From: Alphaproteobacteria bacterium
GTDB taxonomy: Bacteria; Pseudomonadota; Alphaproteobacteria; JABAAW01
Assembly (NCBI GenBank): GCA_014239005.1
Contig: JABAAA010000012.1
Coordinates: forward strand, 10,290-15,695
Direction of reading: 5' to 3'
DNA length: 5,406 bases
The notes under the pieces: model-generated
Told to the model about the DNA's origin: nothing
Seen by the model: only the letters and a program-made list of their open reading frames with translations
Database searches by the model: none
Translations under genes and position numbers: made by a program
Part shown: one piece after another, positions 1 to 5,212 of the stretch
How the letters are laid out: each line of letters starts with the position of its first letter
How positions within the stretch are numbered: position 1 is the stretch's first letter

Positions 1-224
1 CCCACCGACAACGGCGTTCCTTCGACGACCAGCCGATAGCGATTCAAGACGATGGCTCCCGTCTCGCGGTCGATCGCCGCGCGGATGTCGTGCTCGCTGC
101 CGTACTTGGAGCGCCCCGCCTTTTCCACCGCCGACTCCATCGCTTCGAACACCTTTTCCTTTTCGATGCTCTTCTCGCGTGCGACCGTCTCGGCGATCAG
201 CAGCATGTCCGCTCGCTGAAACAT
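1..224 (-). CDS. nusA: Transcription termination/antitermination factor NusA, N-terminal part (runs off left edge)
   Basis: NusA binds RNA polymerase through its N-terminal domain and modulates pausing, termination and antitermination. Only the first 74 codons are present, beginning MFQRADMLLIAETVAREKSI and ending in a beta segment NRYRLVVEGTPLSVG. This is the RNA-polymerase-binding N-terminal domain; the AREKSI, VFEAMESAVEKA and KYGSEHDIRA segments are typical of alphaproteobacterial NusA. The S1 and KH RNA-binding domains lie outside the window. The ATG (224-222) overlaps the rimP stop codon in the form TGATG and is preceded by GGAGGGG inside the last rimP codons, so the start is well supported and translation is probably coupled to rimP. 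Identification rests on remembered family sequence plus the rimP neighbour. The truncation is only the window edge. Confidence 0.93.
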   Translation of the reverse strand, partial: MFQRADMLLIAETVAREKSIEKEKVFEAMESAVEKAGRSKYGSEHDIRAAIDRETGAIVLNRYRLVVEGTPLSV

Positions 225-790
225 CAACCCCTCCGCTTGTCCGCGTCGTACGCCGACGTAGAAACGACCAGCCGCGCCTTCGCCAGCGCATCGACAGGGA
301 TCGAGCGCCGTGCCGAAGAATCGACGGCAGCGCTCATCATCTCCACGACAATCCTATCATCCCCCTCCACCCCGACAAGCGTGGCGCGAAAACGTCGTGG
401 CAACGGCTCCTCCTCCCGTTGCGGAAGCCTTGCGCTGTCTATCTCGAGGGCGACCTCGCGACCTGCAAAACGTCGAAAATCTTTCACGCGCGTCAGCGGG
501 CGTTCCACACCTGGCGAGCTCACCTCCAACCTGGTGTCATGAGAAACAAGCCCCTCCCCCTCCAGCACGGGGGCAAGAGAGCGAGAAAGGGCGGCGCAAT
601 CGGCAAGGGTCATCGGAGTTCCATCGTTTCGTTCTGCAACAACTTGCAGTATCGGTGTTTTTGCCTCGCAACGCAAGCGCAGCTGCACAAAAACATACCC
701 CTCTGCCAGCGCGGAGCTGCGGCAACGCAAGAAGACATCTCGACAGAGATCGGCGGAACGTTTCTTGCCAAAAAACAAGTTCTCCGCCAC
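224..790 (-). CDS. rimP: Ribosome maturation factor RimP
   Basis: RimP assists maturation of the 30S ribosomal subunit in the cytoplasm. From the proposed GTG start the protein is 188 residues, slightly longer than the usual 150-180. Diagnostic segments are GYVFVQLRLR (residues 31-40), the MTLADCAALSRSLAPVLE stretch (60-77), and the hallmark EVSSPGVERPL (89-99). An Sm-like C-terminal domain follows (about 105-176, with FRATLVGVEGDDRIVVE at 134-150). The GTG (790-788) was chosen because GGGGAGGA lies seven bases upstream and because homology begins about 15-20 residues before GYVFV. A TTG four codons downstream is an alternative. The reading frame stays open further upstream through a Gly/Glu/Asp-rich stretch and then antisense to the permease gene, but that part does not look like RimP. 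The gene is the first of the rimP-nusA operon and is divergent from the exporter genes. Residues 121-132 are a charged, variable insertion. Confidence 0.9.
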   Translation of the reverse strand: MAENLFFGKKRSADLCRDVFLRCRSSALAEGYVFVQLRLRCEAKTPILQVVAERNDGTPMTLADCAALSRSLAPVLEGEGLVSHDTRLEVSSPGVERPLTRVKDFRRFAGREVALEIDSARLPQREEEPLPRRFRATLVGVEGDDRIVVEMMSAAVDSSARRSIPVDALAKARLVVSTSAYDADKRRG

Positions 791-831
791 TCCTCCGTCC
801 TCCCCACCCTCTCCGTCCTCTCCGTCCTCTC
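787..831 (-). repeat. 9-bp imperfect tandem repeat over the rimP translation start
   Basis: On the minus strand, from 831 down to 787, five 9-bp units follow each other in phase: GAGAGGACG, GAGAGGACG, GAGAGGGTG, GGGAGGACG, GAGGAGTGG. The first two are identical and the rest diverge stepwise. The last unit contains the proposed rimP GTG start. The period is a multiple of three and no stop codon falls in the rimP frame, so the array would encode a Glu/Asp/Gly repeat if translation began upstream. Confidence 0.75.
791..805 (-). promoter_or_regulatory. rimP ribosome binding site
   Basis: Read on the minus strand, GGGGAGGA (805-798) is followed by seven bases and then the GTG start. A second GGAGGA directly abuts the GTG and is too close to work for it. 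Both purine-rich motifs are copies within a 9-bp tandem repeat, so the Shine-Dalgarno sequence is itself part of repetitive DNA. Confidence 0.6.
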
Positions 832-904
832 GCCCTCGAGGCGCAATGCGAGGTTTGCACCCCTCACGAGCATCGGCAGCAGAGGAACTCACACCTTCGT
901 CATT

Positions 905-930
905 CACCCTTTGCACCCTACACCCTTTGC
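905..930 (+). repeat. Short CACCCT repeats in the rimP/permease spacer
   Basis: The 10-mer CACCCTTTGC occurs exactly at 905-914 and again at 921-930. A shorter CACCCT copy at 914-919 lies between them, overlapping the first 10-mer by one base. The related string TCACCCTTT is also read on the minus strand just upstream of the aldolase gene, within a different repeat array. No function can be assigned from sequence alone. Confidence 0.5.
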
Positions 931-934
931 CTTT

Positions 935-962
935 AAAAGACAAGATTTCCAGCTTGTTTTTT
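935..962. other. AT-rich hairpin in the divergent spacer
   Basis: AAAAGACAAG (935-944) can pair with CTTGTTTTTT (953-962) across an eight-base loop, giving ten pairs including one G-T wobble. On the plus strand it ends in a T run, and on the minus strand in CTTGTCTTTT, so it resembles a weak intrinsic terminator in either direction. It sits between two divergent genes where no terminator is expected. A regulatory structure or a chance AT-rich palindrome is equally possible. Confidence 0.35.
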
Positions 963-992
963 CTTGACAAGAATTGGCGTCGGCGCAAGACT
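961..992 (+). promoter_or_regulatory. Candidate promoter with overlapping palindrome upstream of the Wzm-type permease
   Basis: A perfect TTGACA (964-969) is followed, after a 17-base spacer, by AAGACT (987-992), which matches only three of six bases of the TATAAT consensus. The -35 hexamer is embedded in a 13-bp perfect palindrome, TTCTTG-A-CAAGAA (961-973), a possible operator. If used, transcription would begin near position 1000, which argues against the ATG at 996 as the permease start. The weak -10 keeps this tentative. Confidence 0.3.
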
Positions 993-1085
993 TCGATGCT
1001 TGTCTTGTTTCTTTTTTTTTGTGGCTCTTCTTTCGTGATCGCTTCGTTCTTCCGTCTTTTTGCACGCGCCCAACCCCGTCGTCGC

Positions 1086-1910
1086 TTGCCTCGCCACCAT
1101 GTTCTCGTCACCTCCCGCCCCCAGCACTGGACTGTCATGCTGAAAGAGCTTTGGCATGCCCGCGAGATCGCGATGATCTTCATCCGCCGAGATATTTCGG
1201 TCCAGTATAAACAAACGCTGATCGGCATCCTGTGGTTCCTGTTGCGCCCGATAGCGACGGTCGCGATCTTCGCCACGATCTTTCGCTACATCGTGCGTTT
1301 TCCGGCGGGAGAAACCCCTTACGCGCTGTTCGTCATGAGCGGGATCGTGCCGTGGCTGTATTTTTCCGACGCCTTCCAAAAAGGGATCAATTGTCTGCAA
1401 GGCAGTGCCGGGCTCATCACGCGAATCTACTTTCCCCGCATCATTTTGCCGATCAGCCTTCTCGTCGCCCCTCTGGCAGACTTGGGCGTCGGGATGGGGG
1501 CGCTCTTGTTGGTCATGCTCCTCTACGGCGTTCTGCCGCCGCCGCACCTCGTATTCCTGCCTTTCTTCGTCTTGCTGCTGTATTTGTTCGCCTTGGGACT
1601 TTCTTTGTGCATCGCAGGTCCTCAAGCGATCTTTCGCGACATCGGCATCCTTTTAGGATTCGCGCTGCTCATGTGGCTGTACTTGACCCCTATCATCTAC
1701 CCTTTGGACATCTTGCCTTCTTTCTTGCAAAACCTTCTCATCTACAACCCTCTGACAGGAATCGTGCAAAGCATCCGCTGGTCGGTGCTCGGATACGGCG
1801 AGCTGCCCGTACACGCGCTCGGGATATCGATCGTTGTCACCGCGCTGCTGTTGATCGCAGGCGTACAGGTCTTTGCTCGGTTGGAAACACGCTACATCGA
1901 TCAAGTCTGA
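1086..1910 (+). CDS. wzm: Polysaccharide ABC exporter, permease subunit (Wzm/KpsM type, ABC-2 family)
   Basis: This is the integral inner-membrane subunit of an ABC transporter that moves undecaprenyl-linked O-antigen or capsular glycan to the periplasm. From a TTG start it is 274 residues. An N-terminal amphipathic stretch ELWHAREIAMIFIRRDISVQ (21-40) runs into the conserved YKQTLIGILW (41-50). About six membrane segments follow, near residues 46-70, 78-98, 117-147, 155-177, 187-206 and 245-263. Family hallmarks include IVPWLYF, IFRDIG (182-187) and LTPIIYPLDILP (200-211). The start is uncertain. An in-frame ATG at 1137 gives 257 residues, but the family-like V-x-V-x3-P-x2-W segment lies upstream of it. 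ATG 996 gives 304 residues with an atypical T-rich hydrophobic leader. None has a clear Shine-Dalgarno. The gene is followed after 15 bases by its ATPase partner. The exported glycan cannot be told, since no glycosyltransferase is in view. Confidence 0.88.
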   Translation: MPRHHVLVTSRPQHWTVMLKELWHAREIAMIFIRRDISVQYKQTLIGILWFLLRPIATVAIFATIFRYIVRFPAGETPYALFVMSGIVPWLYFSDAFQKGINCLQGSAGLITRIYFPRIILPISLLVAPLADLGVGMGALLLVMLLYGVLPPPHLVFLPFFVLLLYLFALGLSLCIAGPQAIFRDIGILLGFALLMWLYLTPIIYPLDILPSFLQNLLIYNPLTGIVQSIRWSVLGYGELPVHALGISIVVTALLLIAGVQVFARLETRYIDQV

Positions 1911-1925
1911 TCGGAGCACCCGTCG

Positions 1926-2693
1926 ATGTCCCTTGTCATCACAGCGACCAACCTCAGCAAGAGGTACAGCATTCATATTGACAGAGCATTCCGCACCTTT
2001 CGCGATACGCTCGCCGATGCCTTCCGCAACACGCCGAAGGACAAGCTTGTTCAAAAGTTTTGGGCGCTGCAAAACATTTCCTTTTCCATTCGAGCAGGAG
2101 AATGCGTCGGCATCGTCGGACGCAACGGAGCGGGGAAATCAACCCTCTTGAAAATTCTTTCGCGCGTGACCCTGCCTACCTCAGGCAAGGTCGTCTTGCG
2201 AGGAAGGGTCGCTTCCCTGCTCGAGCTCGGCACGGGCTTCCACCCCGAGCTCACAGGGCGCGAAAACATTGTACTGAACGCAACCATCCTCGGTGAGAGC
2301 CAACAGAACATTCGACGCAAAATGGATGCCATCATCGATTTTTCTGGAGTCGAAGCGTTCATCGACACGCCCATCAAACGTTATTCCTCCGGCATGCAAA
2401 CCCGCCTGGGCTTCGCCGTCGCTTCGCATATCGAAGGAGAAATTCTCATCGTCGACGAAGCCATTTCTACGGGCGATTTCGATTTCCAAAAAAAATGCAC
2501 CATGCTAATCCACGAGATCCTCAAAAGCGGACGCACCGTCCTGCTCGTCAGTCACGAAAATTCTTCCCTCGAAGAGCTCTGTTCGCGCATCATCCATGTT
2601 GCGCAAGGACAAATCGTTCAGGATTCCACCGATGTCGAGCAAGCCCTTGCAACCTATCTCGAAACGCCCCTCGCCCCCATCAACAAGGCATAA
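1926..2693 (+). CDS. wzt: Polysaccharide ABC exporter, ATP-binding subunit (Wzt/KpsT/TagH type)
   Basis: This cytoplasmic ATPase powers the Wzm-type permease encoded 15 bases upstream. Its 255 residues contain Walker A GRNGAGKST (65-73) and the Wzt-specific replacement of the Q-loop, LLELGTGFHPELTGREN (98-114, with E100 where most ABC proteins have Gln). The ABC signature is YSSGM (153-157), Walker B is ILIVDEA (173-179), and the H-loop is VSHE (H210). The long N-terminal segment before the nucleotide-binding core (IHIDRAFRTFRDTLADAF) is typical of the group. There is no C-terminal carbohydrate-binding domain as in E. coli O9a Wzt, so it belongs to the short class that does not read a modified glycan end. 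The D-loop region reads ISTGDFDFQKKC where many relatives have LAVGD. The ATG is preceded by GGAG nine bases upstream. All catalytic residues are intact. Confidence 0.93.
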   Translation: MSLVITATNLSKRYSIHIDRAFRTFRDTLADAFRNTPKDKLVQKFWALQNISFSIRAGECVGIVGRNGAGKSTLLKILSRVTLPTSGKVVLRGRVASLLELGTGFHPELTGRENIVLNATILGESQQNIRRKMDAIIDFSGVEAFIDTPIKRYSSGMQTRLGFAVASHIEGEILIVDEAISTGDFDFQKKCTMLIHEILKSGRTVLLVSHENSSLEELCSRIIHVAQGQIVQDSTDVEQALATYLETPLAPINKA

Positions 2694-2725
2694 ACTCACC
2701 CGCTACAAGGGGTGTCGTCATCGTA

Positions 2726-3514
2726 TCATTGGGGACGAAGAAGCGCCTTCGCCTCTTGCAAGGTCTTTTCGGCGGCGCGTAGCAGCATTCCCAAATCGCT
2801 GGTGACACTCACGAAGTCTGCGCCCGTAGCGACGAACGCCTCCAGTGCCTCGATGCCCGGCGACAAGACACCGGTATGGCACGCCTCCCTTTGCTGCAAG
2901 CTTGCGATCGCCTTGCCGATCATCTCCACGACTTGAGGATGGGAGGGCTTGCCCAACAGTCCCATGTCTGCCGACAAGTCCGTAGGACCGAAGAAGACGG
3001 CATCGACGCCCTCCGTCGCGGCAATGGCGTCCAAATTCTGTACGGCGCGTTGCGTTTCGATTTGCACGATCAGGAAGGGGTTGGCTTCGGCAAAATAGCT
3101 TTTGTTGTCGCGCCCGTAGCGCGAGGCGCGAATCCCTGACGCTGCGCCGCGGCTGCCGCGCGGGGGGTAGTGAAGGGCTTGGACAGCTTGAGCTGCTTCT
3201 TCGGCAGAGTTCACCATCGGCACCATGATGTTTTCCGCCCCGATATCGAGAAGGCTTTTCAGCAGGACGGGGTCGTTCCACGCAACCCGCACGAGCGGAA
3301 AGGTCGGCGAGGCTTCGAGGATGCGAAGCTCGTGAAGACAGGTGGCGAGGTCGCGCGGCGCGTGTTCGCAATCGAGCATCATCCAATCGAAGCCCGAGGA
3401 CGCGAGCGCCTCGACGACATTCGGCGAGCAAGAAGAACCCCAAACGCCGAAAGAGGTGGGTTTCGGGGTGGTGCGCCGTTGTTGCGACAAGTGTTCGCGG
3501 AAAGAGGAGCGCAT
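2726..3514 (-). CDS. hpaI: HpcH/HpaI family class II aldolase (4-hydroxy-2-oxoheptanedioate aldolase-like)
   Basis: This is a metal-dependent, pyruvate-forming aldolase that cleaves 4-hydroxy-2-oxo acids; in E. coli HpaI the products are pyruvate and succinic semialdehyde. The 262 residues match the HpaI TIM-barrel length. Residues equivalent to the E. coli catalytic and metal set (H45, R70, E149, D175) are visible: H51 in DCEHAPRD, R76 in VRVAWNDP, E153 in VQIETQRA and D179 in FFGPTDLSADMG. LLDIGAENIMVPMVNSAEEA (88-107) and YPPRGSRG (116-123) are also family-typical. HpaI, GarL and RhmA share these residues, so the true substrate (homoprotocatechuate, glucarate or sugar-acid degradation) is not settled, and no other catabolic gene of such a pathway is nearby. 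The ATG at 3514 has no Shine-Dalgarno; its leader is pyrimidine-rich. The gene is convergent with the exporter ATPase (32 bases apart, no clear terminator) and divergent from the DAHP synthase. Confidence 0.9.
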   Translation of the reverse strand: MRSSFREHLSQQRRTTPKPTSFGVWGSSCSPNVVEALASSGFDWMMLDCEHAPRDLATCLHELRILEASPTFPLVRVAWNDPVLLKSLLDIGAENIMVPMVNSAEEAAQAVQALHYPPRGSRGAASGIRASRYGRDNKSYFAEANPFLIVQIETQRAVQNLDAIAATEGVDAVFFGPTDLSADMGLLGKPSHPQVVEMIGKAIASLQQREACHTGVLSPGIEALEAFVATGADFVSVTSDLGMLLRAAEKTLQEAKALLRPQ

Positions 3515-3517
3515 GGC

Positions 3518-3582
3518 GGAAAAACAGAAAGGGTGAGCAGGCAGGGTGAGCAGGAAAGGTGAACAGAAAGAGTGAGAAAAGA
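3518..3582. repeat. 13-bp imperfect tandem repeat in the aldolase leader
   Basis: Five in-phase 13-bp units can be read on the plus strand. A degenerate GGAAAAACAGAAA (3518-3530) is followed by GGGTGAGCAGGCA (3531-3543), GGGTGAGCAGGAA (3544-3556), AGGTGAACAGAAA (3557-3569) and GAGTGAGAAAAGA (3570-3582). The central two differ at one base. The array ends three bases before the aldolase ATG, so it would form most of that gene's untranslated leader. Confidence 0.7.
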
Positions 3583-3600
3583 CTGGTCGCTCAAGGATCT

Positions 3601-3629
3601 AGCATAGCATAAAACGCACTTGGAGACAA
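3601..3629 (-). promoter_or_regulatory. Candidate promoter for the HpaI-family aldolase
   Basis: On the minus strand TTGTCT (3629-3624) and TATGCT (3606-3601) are separated by exactly 17 bases, and each matches four of six consensus bases. Transcription would start about 80-90 bases before the aldolase ATG and run through the 13-bp repeat array. TATGCT occurs twice in overlapping copies (3611-3606 and 3606-3601). Low-specificity motif matching only. Confidence 0.3.
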
Positions 3630-3661
3630 GAGGTTGCGCACTTTGCCCTCTCGTCTCCCAG
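3619..3661 (+). promoter_or_regulatory. Long imperfect stem-loop upstream of the DAHP synthase gene
   Basis: CTTGGAGACAAGAGG (3619-3633) is complementary to CCTCTCGTCTCCCAG (3647-3661) with two mismatches in 15 positions and a 13-base loop. The core is 12 positions with one mismatch. It ends 41 bases before the aroG ATG. The following AATTTCGTTGCTTTT is T-rich but not a clean U tract, so it is at most a weak terminator or attenuator. It could instead be a DNA operator in the aroG/aldolase divergent spacer. It overlaps the candidate minus-strand promoter. Confidence 0.45.
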
Positions 3662-3702
3662 AATTTCGTTGCTTTTGCTGCCTTTTGCGCTAGCATGAAG
3701 CC

Positions 3703-5121
3703 ATGTCCTCCGCCTCTGCGCCCGCCCTCGCCACCTCGCCCACACGCGAGACCTGCAAGACAAAAGTCTGCTGGAGCAAAGATTCCTGGCGCCGCCTGCC
3801 GCGTCTGCAAATGCCCGAATACCCCGACAACAGCTCCCTCCAAGCCGCCGAACGACAACTCGAACAACTCCCCCCCCTCGTCTTCGCGGGCGAAGCCCGA
3901 GCCTTGCAGCGACGGCTCGCGAAAGCGACACGAGGACAAGGCTTTGTTTTGCAAGGTGGCGATTGCGCCGAATCGTTTGCTCACTACTCTGCCGAAAGCA
4001 TCCGCGACCTGCTGAAGGTCATCTTGGAAATGGCGGTCGTTCTCACCTTCTCGGCTACCTGCCCCGTCGTCAAGATCGGTAGGGTCGCAGGACAGTTCGC
4101 CAAACCTCGCTCGAAGCCGAGCGAAACTCACGACGGACAAGAGATCCCCATCTACCGCGGCGATTCGATCAACGACCTCGCCCCGAACGCAACAGCCCGC
4201 ACCCCCGATCCGCAACGCATGATTCGTGCCTACCACCAGTCGTCAGGAACACTCAACCTGCTGCGCGCTTTCACCCAAGGCGGCTTCGCCGACCTGCGCA
4301 AAGTTCATCAATGGACGCATACCTTCGTCAAAGAAAGTCCGCAATACATCGCCTACCGCGACATTGCCCAACGTATCACCGAAGCCATCGCCTTCATGGA
4401 AGCCTGCGGCATTACCTCGAAAGCCGTCGCCCAAGTGCGCGAAACCGACTTCTACACAAGCCACGAAGCGCTCTTGCTCAACTACGAAGAAGCGCTCACG
4501 CGCCAAGACAGCATCAGCGGCGAATACTACGATTGTTCCGCCCATCTATTGTGGCTCGGCGAACGCACGCGATCTCCCGAAGGCGCGCACGCAGACTTCC
4601 TGCGCGGCGTCTGCAATCCGCTCGGCGTCAAGTGCAGCGCCGACGCGCGGCACGACGAGCTCCTGCGTTTGCTCGACCTTCTCAACCCTGATAACCACGC
4701 CGGGCGCGTCTCTCTCATCGTGCGCATGGGGGCGGACAAGATCGACGATGCCCTCCCCCCCCTGCTTCGACGTCTCACCCAAGAAGGACGCGAGATCCTG
4801 TGGATCTGCGATCCGATGCACGGCAACACCGTCAAAGCCGCCAACGGCTACAAGACGCGATCCTTCCAAACGATCATGCGCGAGATCGAAACCTTCTTCG
4901 CCGTCCATCGCGCTGAGGGAACATGGCCGGGCGGCATCCATCTGGAAATGACCGGAGACTCGGTGACCGAATGCATCGGCGGTGCACGCGCACTCAAAGA
5001 GGCAAACTTGGCAGACCGATACCACACCCACTGCGACCCTAGGCTCAATGCAGAACAGGCGTTGGAAATAGGGTTTCTCGTCGCAGACTTGCTCGCCAAG
5101 CATCAAAATAACGCAACCTGA
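3703..5121 (+). CDS. aroG: Class II (plant-type) 3-deoxy-7-phosphoheptulonate (DAHP) synthase
   Basis: The enzyme condenses phosphoenolpyruvate and erythrose 4-phosphate to DAHP, the first step of the shikimate pathway to aromatic amino acids. The 472-residue protein is full length for the class II family. Metal ligands corresponding to Mycobacterium tuberculosis AroG C87, H369, E411 and D441 are C88 (LQGGDCAESFAHY), H373 (CDPMHGNTVKAANGYKTR), E415 (GGIHLEMTG) and D445 (HCDPRLNAEQ). Phosphate- and PEP-binding regions are seen in VVKIGRVAGQFAKPRS (122-137), TDFYTSHEALLLNYEEALTR (248-267) and LGVKCS (307-312). Residues before QMPEYPD (36-42) are variable. The ATG at 3703 is the only reasonable upstream start and has no Shine-Dalgarno; an ATG at 3695 is out of frame, and M37 would cut into the WxxxSWR-like region kept in relatives. 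It is divergent from the aldolase gene. Feedback control by aromatic amino acids is usual in the family but cannot be judged here. Confidence 0.96.
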   Translation: MSSASAPALATSPTRETCKTKVCWSKDSWRRLPRLQMPEYPDNSSLQAAERQLEQLPPLVFAGEARALQRRLAKATRGQGFVLQGGDCAESFAHYSAESIRDLLKVILEMAVVLTFSATCPVVKIGRVAGQFAKPRSKPSETHDGQEIPIYRGDSINDLAPNATARTPDPQRMIRAYHQSSGTLNLLRAFTQGGFADLRKVHQWTHTFVKESPQYIAYRDIAQRITEAIAFMEACGITSKAVAQVRETDFYTSHEALLLNYEEALTRQDSISGEYYDCSAHLLWLGERTRSPEGAHADFLRGVCNPLGVKCSADARHDELLRLLDLLNPDNHAGRVSLIVRMGADKIDDALPPLLRRLTQEGREILWICDPMHGNTVKAANGYKTRSFQTIMREIETFFAVHRAEGTWPGGIHLEMTGDSVTECIGGARALKEANLADRYHTHCDPRLNAEQALEIGFLVADLLAKHQNNAT

Positions 5122-5145
5122 ATTCCTGTCAACAAAGCTCAACTC

Positions 5146-5195
5146 AATCCGACCCGACCCGATCCGATCCGATCCAAGCCGATCCAATCCAAGCC
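5146..5195. repeat. 5-bp imperfect tandem repeat between aroG and the next gene
   Basis: Ten pentamers in perfect phase fill 5146-5195: AATCC, GACCC, GACCC, GATCC, GATCC, GATCC, AAGCC, GATCC, AATCC, AAGCC. The consensus is GATCC, with every unit ending in CC. The array occupies more than half of the 91-base spacer. No promoter, terminator or ribosome binding site is recognisable in the rest of the spacer. Confidence 0.85.
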
Positions 5196-5212
5196 GAACG
5201 CACAGCTGACCG

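Noticed and set aside
996..1085. ATG 996 as the permease start, giving a hydrophobic N-terminal leader
   Set aside because: The stretch is T-rich with a long T run, has no Shine-Dalgarno, is not typical of Wzm proteins, and may lie at or before the transcription start. It is kept only as an alternative.
791..1276. Long minus-strand open frame fused in front of rimP, which would make a 350-residue protein
   Set aside because: The upstream part is antisense to the permease gene, low in complexity and shows no RimP or other family character. RimP homology starts after the GTG at 790.
2694..2725. Terminator between the convergent exporter ATPase and aldolase genes
   Set aside because: Only a five-pair CACCC/GGGTG stem (2697-2701 with 2710-2714) is present and no T tract follows on either strand.
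3620..3727. Possible Phe-containing leader peptide before aroG (an attenuation-type control)
   Set aside because: The frame opens only at a TTG without a ribosome binding site, contains just three Phe codons close together, and runs on into aroG without stopping, so it does not look like a leader peptide.
3379..4236. 285-residue minus-strand open frame across the spacer and aroG
   Set aside because: It is antisense to aroG and the aldolase in a shifted frame, with composition of a shadow frame and no recognisable domain.
5146..5195. CRISPR-like or protein-coding repeat in the pentamer array
   Set aside because: There are no spacers between units, the unit is five bases, and the frames through it show only low-complexity translation.
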